Part shown: piece after piece, positions 1 to 5,461 of the stretch | How the letters are laid out: each line of letters begins with the position of its first letter | Position numbering within the stretch: the stretch's first letter is position 1 | Assembly (NCBI GenBank): GCA_007127625.1 | Contig: SKYZ01000073.1 | Coordinates: 1 to 5,461, forward strand | Length of the DNA: 5,461 nucleotides | Direction of reading: 5' to 3' | Source: Aquisalimonas sp. | Lineage (GTDB): Bacteria; Pseudomonadota; Gammaproteobacteria; Nitrococcales; Aquisalimonadaceae | Translations under genes and position numbers: made by a program | The notes under the pieces: generated by a model | Seen by the model: only the letters and a program-made list of their open reading frames with translations | Databases searched by the model: none | What the model was told of the DNA's origin: nothing

Positions 1-2296
1 CGGTTCCCGGCAGGCTCACCCTGGCAAGGTGCGCGCTGAGCAACTCCCGGCCGTCCGCCACCACCAGCTCCAGCGCCCGCCGACGGGTGCGCACCGTATT
101 CAGTGCCAGGGATATTCGCGAGAGCTCGCGCAACCGCCCCGCGTGGATCTGGGCGCGGGCCAGGGCCTGCTGCAGGTCCAGTTCAAACTGAAAACGCTCG
201 GAGACATCCATCACCAGCGCCAGCAGGCTGTGTGCATGGCCCTCGTCATCCCGGGTCAGCGACAGAGAGACCATGGCCATGAACCTGCGCCCATGGCGAT
301 CCTCCAGCTCGACCTGCACCTCGTGGCTCCCATTGCGCATCAGCGGTTCGATCAATTTCCGGCGCAGGGACACGTAATCGGGTCCCGGGCGCAGCCGCCG
401 CAGCGGCTGGCCGATCATTTCAGTACTGGTGTAACCGAACAGTCGCTCTGCGCCGTGATTCCACGAGGAGATGTTACCGGCAAGATCGGCGGCGATCACC
501 GCGTCGTGAATCTGATCCAGGATCTGCCCCTGGAACAACAGTTGATCGCGAATCCGCTTGGTTTCCGTGATATCCCGGAAATGCACCGCAAGCCCCTCCT
601 GGACAGGGTCGATCCGCAGCTCCATCCAGCGCTCGAAGAACGGGTCCAGCACCTCCGTGCGCTCCGGCTGCCCGGTCGCCAGCACGCGCTCGTAGACCGG
701 TGCGTAGACCTCCCGGCTCTCCGGGAACACGTTCCACAAGAGCTTGCCGACCAGGTACCCCGCGTCGATTCCCGTCTGATCGGCGGTGGCGCGATTGACA
801 TAGGTGACGCGCAGATCGCGATCAAGGGTGAAAAAACCATCCGAGAGGGAATTCAGCGTTTCCTCGAGACGCCGTGCCGTCGCCTGGCGCTGGCGCTCCG
901 CGGCCTGGCGCTCTTCGACTTCGCGCTGCAGTGCCCGGGCCTGAACGGCGGCACTCATGGCCCGGGCGCGGGCCACCAGGGACAGGCGCATCACCAACAG
1001 GGTTGCCAGTGCAAATCCGACGCCGCCCAGCAGCACGGCATCGGCATCATACGCCTGTCTGCGCGACATCATTGACGTCCCCGGCCAGGCCGCCAGCTCC
1101 CAGTGGGCGCCGGCAATATCGACACTCCGCTGCGCACGGTACGCGCCACCGTCCGTCGGCAGCGGACCGAACAGAGCGTCACCCCCCGCGCCCACCACCT
1201 GGTAGACGAATCCCGGCTCGACTCCGGACTGCGCCCGGCGAAACAGGTTCCCTAGACGTCGCACGGACACCAGGACACCGTCGCTCCGCCCATCGCGTTG
1301 AAACGCCGTGATCATGTAGACGTACGCCGGCCCATGCTCATCACGCACGGCGGGCGAGAAACGGGTTCCGCCCTCCTGACGCACGCTCTCGATGACGGGG
1401 GCGATCGCCGGATGTCCGGGAAGTTCTTCAGTCTGCAGCGCGGCAACCCGGAGCTCGCCCTCCTGCCACCGCACGCGCAGGTCAGGCTCCAGGATCGCCA
1501 TACCCTCCAGGCCACCGAAGTCACTGACATAGGCACGGGCATCCTGGCGCCACTCCGGTTCCGAGAGGCCACCGCGGTGCTCCCAGCGCTGCGCCATGCG
1601 CTCCAGCGCCTGGATTCGCAGGCGCAGGTCATCCAGGATGTACTGCTGGAATCGATCCGCCGCCCGCTCTGAGCGTTCCTGCCACAGCTCACGCTGTCCT
1701 TCGGCGACCACCTGCCACAACGCCAGGGACCCCGTGAGCACCACGGCAAACATGGCCAGCGGACCGACCAGGCTCACTGTCGCGCCGGGGCGTTCCGTCT
1801 CCGCGACGGTAAAGGGCCCCGACCAGGCCAGCACCGCCAGCAGGGCCATTGCCGCTGCGGCCTCCGGGGCACCGATCCACGCCAGCGCCGCGGCGATCAG
1901 GGCGCCACCCACCGCCGCGGAACGCCACAACCGGCGCCCCCCGAACCGGACCACGTGCAGCAACAGCATCATGGCACCGATGCCGGTGACCACCACGGCG
2001 ACCTGGTCCGCGACACCGCCGGAGCCACCGATCAGCAGCAGCAAGGACAGGAGCAGTGCAATCACCCCGGAGGCGAGGGCGAGGCCCGGGCGATCACAGA
2101 CCCCGGCGATGAAGCCACTGCCAACCAGCAGCAGACCGACTCCCACCGCGGGACTCAGGCCCATCAAGCGGGAGTCCAGCACCGAGGCACCCGGCAGACC
2201 CGGGGAGACCATGCCGGCCACCAGGATCATGGCGCCATAGGCGATCAGGGCGGCGGCAAGCAGCAGGCGGTAGGTTGTCCAGTCCGAAGATGGCAT
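1..2296 (-). CDS. Membrane sensor protein: multi-helix membrane domain, CHASE, PAS-PAS, GAF (3' end outside window)
   Basis: The minus frame from the ATG at 2296 runs 765 codons without a stop to the window edge. Residues 9-196 are mostly hydrophobic and fit about seven membrane helices (roughly 9-29, 46-66, 71-91, 95-116, 125-142, 145-162, 173-196); the Arg-rich loop at 117-125 fits an inside position after helix four. About 200-410 would then be periplasmic and resembles a CHASE ligand-binding domain (LERMAQRWEHRGGLS at 231-245, DFGGLEGMAI at 259-268). A further helix (417-439) returns the chain to the cytoplasm, followed by a charged Gln/Glu/Arg coiled coil (445-478). PAS 1 spans about 479-579 (DGFFTLDRDLRVTYVN, ending FRDITETK). 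PAS 2 spans about 588-702 (AVIAADLAGNISSWN, AERLFGY, ending MDVSE). A helical linker and a GAF-like start (about 722-765) follow. The output domain is not visible: histidine kinase is likeliest, diguanylate cyclase/phosphodiesterase possible. It follows parA by 23 nt on the same strand, so it may be co-transcribed. Confidence 0.9.
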   Translation of the reverse strand, partial: MPSSDWTTYRLLLAAALIAYGAMILVAGMVSPGLPGASVLDSRLMGLSPAVGVGLLLVGSGFIAGVCDRPGLALASGVIALLLSLLLLIGGSGGVADQVAVVVTGIGAMMLLLHVVRFGGRRLWRSAAVGGALIAAALAWIGAPEAAAAMALLAVLAWSGPFTVAETERPGATVSLVGPLAMFAVVLTGSLALWQVVAEGQRELWQERSERAADRFQQYILDDLRLRIQALERMAQRWEHRGGLSEPEWRQDARAYVSDFGGLEGMAILEPDLRVRWQEGELRVAALQTEELPGHPAIAPVIESVRQEGGTRFSPAVRDEHGPAYVYMITAFQRDGRSDGVLVSVRRLGNLFRRAQSGVEPGFVYQVVGAGGDALFGPLPTDGGAYRAQRSVDIAGAHWELAAWPGTSMMSRRQAYDADAVLLGGVGFALATLLVMRLSLVARARAMSAAVQARALQREVEERQAAERQRQATARRLEETLNSLSDGFFTLDRDLRVTYVNRATADQTGIDAGYLVGKLLWNVFPESREVYAPVYERVLATGQPERTEVLDPFFERWMELRIDPVQEGLAVHFRDITETKRIRDQLLFQGQILDQIHDAVIAADLAGNISSWNHGAERLFGYTSTEMIGQPLRRLRPGPDYVSLRRKLIEPLMRNGSHEVQVELEDRHGRRFMAMVSLSLTRDDEGHAHSLLALVMDVSERFQFELDLQQALARAQIHAGRLRELSRISLALNTVRTRRRALELVVADGRELLSAHLARVSLPGT

Positions 2297-2300
2297 GCCG

Positions 2301-2306
2301 CCCCCT
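2301..2306 (-). promoter_or_regulatory. Likely ribosome binding site for the CHASE/PAS sensor gene
   Basis: AGGGGG on the minus strand sits 4 nt before the ATG at 2296, in the only real intergenic gap of the window (23 nt, 2297-2319). It supports the 2296 start. The gap is too short for an ordinary complete promoter, so the sensor gene is probably transcribed from upstream or from a promoter inside parA. Confidence 0.45.
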
Positions 2307-2319
2307 GCTTGTAGAGGGA

Positions 2320-3072
2320 TTACCAGAGTGCCTCGAGTTCTTCCGACAGCAACTGATAGTCCATGGCACCACGACTGCGTGGCGCGTAGTGAATGATGGC
2401 AGCGCCCGCTTCGAAGGCCTCCGCGAGACGGATATCGGCACGGATGCCACGCAGGATCCGGAAGCCGCCGAACTGCCGTGCCAGATCGTCGATCACCCGC
2501 CGGTGCAGGCGCACCCGGGGATCGCGCATCACCGGCACGATGGCCAGATGCTGCAACCCCGGATTGACAGTGCTCGCCGTGCGGAAGAACAACTGTACCA
2601 GTTGTCGCACGCCTTCCGCCGCCAGCGCATGGGGTTGCAGCGGCACCACCACCCCGTGGGCGGCTGCCAGGGCATTATCCAGCAGAGCCCCCGCCGACGG
2701 TGGCGTATCCACGATCACCCGATCCCAGCGCTCGCCCTGCCCCTGCAACAGCGCGGCCAGCCGTCCGGCATCCACCGCGGGCTCCCGGGGCATGCGGGTA
2801 TCGGCCGGCAGCACATCGAGGCCGGGCTGCGCTGTTGCCACCAGCGCCGCATCCAGTGTCGCCACCTCACCGGTGAGGCACTGCTGGCTGCCGGCCTGGC
2901 CCCGGCCGGGCCGCACGCCCAGACCGAGACCGCCGTGTCCCTGACTGTCCAGGTCCACCAGCAGCGTCCTGCGCCCCTCCTGCGCCCAGAGCGCCGCGAG
3001 ATTCACCGAGGTAGTGGACTTGCCGGTCCCGCCCTTGCGGTTGGCAACGGCAACAACGAAGGGGTCAGCCAT
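2320..3072 (-). CDS. parA: ParA/MinD-family ATPase, probable chemosensory array positioning protein
   Basis: A 250-residue P-loop ATPase. Visible motifs, numbered from the ATG at 3072: deviant Walker A KGGTGKST near the N-terminus (about 12-19) with the signature lysine; Walker A' LVDLDSQGH (about 37-45); Walker B VIVDTPPS (about 124-131); and a C-terminal region like Soj/ParA (GIRADIRLAEAF, then a conserved Tyr and SEELEAL before the stop). There is no N-terminal helix-turn-helix, so it is the short chromosomal/orphan type rather than a plasmid ParA with DNA-binding extension. ParA-family proteins dimerise on ATP, bind the nucleoid or a pole and position cargo; homologues in chemotaxis clusters position receptor arrays. 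No ParB or parS is seen nearby, and next to cheA the cargo-positioning role is favoured over chromosome partitioning. The start is chosen at the ATG that overlaps the upstream stop by 8 nt; an in-frame TTG at 3096 would add 8 residues but is less likely. Family is secure; cargo is inferred. Confidence 0.92.
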   Translation of the reverse strand: MADPFVVAVANRKGGTGKSTTSVNLAALWAQEGRRTLLVDLDSQGHGGLGLGVRPGRGQAGSQQCLTGEVATLDAALVATAQPGLDVLPADTRMPREPAVDAGRLAALLQGQGERWDRVIVDTPPSAGALLDNALAAAHGVVVPLQPHALAAEGVRQLVQLFFRTASTVNPGLQHLAIVPVMRDPRVRLHRRVIDDLARQFGGFRILRGIRADIRLAEAFEAGAAIIHYAPRSRGAMDYQLLSEELEALW

Positions 3073-3322
3073 GCTCCCCGCCGCCGGATTGGTCAATCAC
3101 CGGCAGCACCCAGCGCGCCAGGAAGGGGTCGTCGGGCGCCGCCGAAACCGGTGGCCGCAGGGCCATCAGGACCTGCAGCACCGCGGCGTGGAGGTGTTCG
3201 CAGCCCTTGAGGTTCACCTTGCCGCGGGGGTTGGCCTGCAGCCACTGCAGCAGCTCATCGGCCTCCTCGACGCCGCAGGTCCCCTGGAGTTTCGCCACCG
3301 TCTTGCCGTATTCAATCGCCAT
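3065..3322 (-). CDS. Small STAS-like protein, probable chemosensory accessory
   Basis: An 85-residue cytoplasmic protein with no signal peptide or membrane segment. Its layout resembles a compact STAS fold (the SpoIIAA-like anti-anti-sigma/adaptor fold): a first strand around 4-12, a helix around 17-30 (VEEADELLQWLQ), a strand around 34-38 (GKVNLKG), then a helix starting at CEHLHAAVLQVLMAL (41-55), and a tail with PDDPFLARWVLP (63-74). In classical STAS proteins the strand-helix junction carries a phosphorylatable Ser in a D-S-x-G motif; here that position reads HLHAA (43-47), with no Ser or Thr. It is therefore unlikely to act by the standard Ser-phosphorylation switch. It begins 1 nt after the cheA stop and overlaps the parA start, which ties its role to CheA and ParA, perhaps as an adaptor. 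The coding call is firm from its position and spacing; the STAS assignment is by pattern recognition only and the function is inferred. Confidence 0.78.
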   Translation of the reverse strand: MAIEYGKTVAKLQGTCGVEEADELLQWLQANPRGKVNLKGCEHLHAAVLQVLMALRPPVSAAPDDPFLARWVLPVIDQSGGGEHG

Positions 3323-3323
3323 G

Positions 3324-5461
3324 TCACAGCAGCTCCCTGAGATTGAGCACCAGAAGCACGCGGCCATCACCCAGCAGCGCGGTGCCGGAGTATGCACGAA
3401 TGCTCGCCAGCACGCCCTCCATGGGCTTGACGATCACGTCCAGCCCCTCCTGGAAATCGTCGACCACGAGGCCCAGGGGACCATCGTTGTGGCGCACCAC
3501 CAGCACACTCACCTGTGGCTCGTCATAGTTTGCATCCACCCGGGACCGCCTCTCGCTGGCCTCTGCCTCCAGCATCAGCAGGCGGTCCAGGCGCCGCAGG
3601 GGCACCACCTGGTCCCGGAGCACCACCGCTTCTTCCTGTTTGACCTTGCGCACCGCCGACTGCGGCAGGCGCACGGTTTCCACGATGTTCTCCATGGGCA
3701 CGCCGAACAGCTGCCCGGCAACCTCCACCCCCATGACGTAGGACACCGCCATGGTCAGCGGCATGGACAGCCGTAACCGGGTACCGCGCCCGTGCTCGCT
3801 GGCAACACTGACGGTGCCGCCGTACCGGTGAACGGTGCTGCGCACCACGTCCATGCCCACACCACGGCCGGAGAGATCGGAAACGGCATCGCGGGTGGAA
3901 AACCCTGGCGCGAAGATGAGCTGCAGACTGTCCTGATCGTTCAGACGCTGCGCCTCGTCCTCCCCGATGAGCTCCTTGCTCACCGCCTTGCGGCGAATCG
4001 CCTCCGGGTCGAGCCCGCCGCCGTCATCTTCCACTTCGATGATGACGTTCTCGCCCTCCTGCCGCGCCGCCAGGCGCACCGTCCCCCGTGCCGGCTTGCC
4101 CGCGGCCTGGCGCTGGGCAGGGAGTTCGATGCCGTGGTCGATGCTGTTGCGCACCATATGGGTGAGCGGCTCGCCCAGCACCTCGATCACCGTCTTGTCC
4201 GCCTCGGTCTGCTCGCCTTCCAGCACCAGCTCCACGTCCTTGTCCAGGCGCCGGGACAGATCCCGCACCAGCCGGGGGAAGCGCTGGAAGATCTGCTGCA
4301 TGGGCAGCATCTGGACCTGCATGACGGCGCTCTGCATGTCCTGGGCGATGCGGCTGATGACGTTGAAGCGATCCTTCAGCTCTCGTGCCAGGTCACGTAC
4401 GCCGTACTGGTGTTCCGCCCGCTCGGCCAGAAACGGGAAACTGTTCTTGGCCACCACCAGCTCACCGACCAGATCCCCGAGGAGATCGATACTCTCGGCG
4501 TCCACGCGGAAGCTCTTGGCAACGCGCTCACCGGTGCCGTCGCCGGCACCCGGCACATCGCCAGCCGCGGAGGCGGCCGGATCACCGCCGTTGTCCGTCT
4601 CGATGAGTCCGCGCAGCCGGTCCAGTTGCCCGCGACCTGCCTCGGCCAGGGCGTCCTCGAGCCCCTCGGTGGACCGGTCCAGGGCCTGCATGCCACGCCG
4701 CAGCACACGGCCAGCTGCAGCCGCTCGGCCGGGAGCATCCGCCGCGTCAGGATCGGTGGCGCCGAGCATGGCCAGCTGTTCCTGCATGACGGACTGTACC
4801 GCTCGCGGATCCACCCCCGCACCTGATCGGGGACCGGGGGCAACTGCCGGTTCCTGCGACCCGGCGGCAGCCGTTGCCGGTTCCGTCGGCGCAGGTTCGA
4901 CCGCTGGAGCGTCGGCAACATCGACACCGAGCTCCCGGAGGAGCGCCGCCGCCAGATCAGCGCGGCCGGCTTCGAGCACCAACTGCAGCCAGGCCAGTAC
5001 ACTACCCTCGCGGGTATCCGTGCTGAGGATGTGGCCCATGGCCTCGGCGCCGCGGCGCAGGGCTTCCATGTCACCCCCTGCGAAGTCCTCCGGTGCCGAA
5101 ACCAGAAACTCTTCCAGCAACGCGACGTCGCCGGCTTCCCCGGCCGGGAACACCAGCGCGTCCTGCGGCACCCGGACACACCGGAACGTGTCCTCATCCT
5201 CGAAGGCGAAGGCATCCGCCACCTCGTCGGGATCCCCTGCCACCAATCCATGGAACCGCAGGCGACAGTCATAGGGGTCGAGATTGTCGACGTCCATCCA
5301 TGGCTCCCGCGGCGCAATATCAAGCCAGGTCAGGCCGTCCAGGTCGCGCACCAGCAACAGGGGATCGCCGCCGCTGAAGAACACACCGGCGTCCGGAGTG
5401 AACTCGAACGCCGTTACCGGCTCCCGCTCCTGCAGGACCGGCTGCGCCAGTTCCCGCCGCA
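3324..5461 (-). CDS. cheA: Chemotaxis histidine kinase CheA (5' end outside window)
   Basis: CheA is the cytoplasmic kinase of chemosensory arrays: coupled to receptors by CheW, it autophosphorylates a histidine and passes phosphate to response regulators. The frame is open to the window edge, giving about 711 visible residues. Numbered from the in-frame GTG at 5384, which I take as internal because similar sequence continues upstream: a P2-like regulator-docking region (about -10 to 70, with GGDPLLLVRDL); a helical segment (90-155); an Ala/Pro/Thr linker (160-190); another helical segment (190-262); P3 dimerisation (about 291-355, DLVGELVVAKN); P4 ATPase with N box HMVRNSIDHGIE (409-420), D box EDDGGGLD (452-459), F box FAPGFSTRD (491-499) and G2 box GRGVGMDVV (507-515); and P5 CheW-like domain (about 547-686). 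All nucleotide-binding boxes look intact. No P1/HPt histidine motif is visible, so it must lie upstream. There is no C-terminal receiver domain. A GAACCGGCA codon triplet repeats in the linker (near 4845 and 4875). Family assignment is very secure; the chemosensory class is not determined. Confidence 0.96.
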   Translation of the reverse strand, partial: RRELAQPVLQEREPVTAFEFTPDAGVFFSGGDPLLLVRDLDGLTWLDIAPREPWMDVDNLDPYDCRLRFHGLVAGDPDEVADAFAFEDEDTFRCVRVPQDALVFPAGEAGDVALLEEFLVSAPEDFAGGDMEALRRGAEAMGHILSTDTREGSVLAWLQLVLEAGRADLAAALLRELGVDVADAPAVEPAPTEPATAAAGSQEPAVAPGPRSGAGVDPRAVQSVMQEQLAMLGATDPDAADAPGRAAAAGRVLRRGMQALDRSTEGLEDALAEAGRGQLDRLRGLIETDNGGDPAASAAGDVPGAGDGTGERVAKSFRVDAESIDLLGDLVGELVVAKNSFPFLAERAEHQYGVRDLARELKDRFNVISRIAQDMQSAVMQVQMLPMQQIFQRFPRLVRDLSRRLDKDVELVLEGEQTEADKTVIEVLGEPLTHMVRNSIDHGIELPAQRQAAGKPARGTVRLAARQEGENVIIEVEDDGGGLDPEAIRRKAVSKELIGEDEAQRLNDQDSLQLIFAPGFSTRDAVSDLSGRGVGMDVVRSTVHRYGGTVSVASEHGRGTRLRLSMPLTMAVSYVMGVEVAGQLFGVPMENIVETVRLPQSAVRKVKQEEAVVLRDQVVPLRRLDRLLMLEAEASERRSRVDANYDEPQVSVLVVRHNDGPLGLVVDDFQEGLDVIVKPMEGVLASIRAYSGTALLGDGRVLLVLNLRELL
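3333..3338 (-). promoter_or_regulatory. Likely ribosome binding site for the STAS-like gene
   Basis: AGGGAG on the minus strand lies 10 nt before the ATG at 3322, inside the last codons of cheA (Leu-Arg-Glu-Leu). The spacing is slightly long but usable. Together with the 1-nt gap after the cheA stop it favours the 3322 start over the upstream extension of the same frame, which reads back to 3397 inside cheA and would give a Cys-rich 25-residue leader with no family resemblance. Confidence 0.5.

Noticed and set aside
29..1075. A 348-codon plus-strand open frame opposite the PAS/GAF region of the sensor gene
   Set aside because: His/Gln/Arg-rich composition without any recognisable domain; it mirrors the continuous PAS-PAS-GAF coding frame on the minus strand.
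2297..2319. Possible hairpin (CCCT paired with AGGG) in the gap between parA and the sensor gene, considered as a terminator or as an element masking the ribosome binding site
   Set aside because: The stem is only 4 bp with an 8-nt loop and no U-tract, so it is too weak to call.
2275..3210. A 311-codon plus-strand open frame opposite parA
   Set aside because: The minus strand carries clear Walker A, A' and B motifs of a ParA ATPase; the plus frame is Gln/His/Arg/Pro-rich and also runs into the STAS-like gene.
3792..4826. A 344-codon plus-strand open frame opposite the cheA P3/P4 region
   Set aside because: Leu/His/Gln-rich shadow of cheA with no family resemblance and no independent start signal seen.
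4845..4884. Repeated 10-mer tgccggttcc, 30 nt apart, considered as a DNA repeat or binding site
   Set aside because: Both copies are in frame in the Ala/Pro/Thr linker of CheA and encode the same Glu-Pro-Ala codons; low-complexity coding explains them.
3967..5274. A 435-codon plus-strand open frame antisense to cheA
   Set aside because: Its translation is dominated by Ser/Arg/Pro/Ala runs typical of a shadow frame of GC-rich coding DNA, while the opposite strand encodes an unmistakable CheA with all kinase boxes.

Overview
The window is a GC-rich (roughly two-thirds G+C by eye), gap-free bacterial stretch. Every supportable gene lies on the minus strand and reads from position 5461 toward position 1. 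The gene families (CheA, a STAS-like protein, a ParA-type ATPase, a CHASE/PAS/GAF membrane sensor) and the codon style suggest a high-GC proteobacterium. A gammaproteobacterium of the Ectothiorhodospiraceae/Chromatiales kind is my guess from protein style only. No rRNA, tRNA, CRISPR, insertion sequence or phage feature was seen.

Layout in transcription order. (1) 5461-3324: a chemotaxis histidine kinase CheA, cut off upstream by the window edge. It has a P2-like region, a long helical/linker region, P3 dimerisation, P4 ATPase and P5 CheW-like domains. The P1 (HPt) domain is not visible and should lie just outside. (2) 3322-3065: an 85-residue STAS-like protein that starts one base after the cheA stop. 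(3) 3072-2320: a ParA/MinD-family ATPase of 250 residues whose start overlaps the STAS-like gene by 8 bases. (4) 2296 to beyond position 1: a very large membrane sensor. It has about seven N-terminal membrane helices, a periplasmic CHASE domain, another membrane helix, a coiled coil, two PAS domains and the start of a GAF domain. Its output domain is outside the window.

The spacings (1 nt, -8 nt, 23 nt) and shared strand indicate one transcription unit or part of one. CheA would be the signalling kinase of a chemosensory array. The ParA-type ATPase would position or segregate that array, by analogy with known chemotaxis ParA homologues. The STAS-like protein would be an accessory regulator or adaptor. 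The sensor at the end may sense an extracellular ligand and either feed the same pathway or simply be the next gene. No cheW, cheY, receptor, cheR or cheB gene is present inside the window, so whether the cluster controls flagella, pili or another output cannot be decided here.

The plus strand carries long open frames opposite cheA and the sensor gene, but these look like the usual by-product of GC-rich coding sequence. Coding density is almost complete: the only non-coding bases are 1 nt between cheA and the STAS-like gene and 23 nt between parA and the sensor gene.
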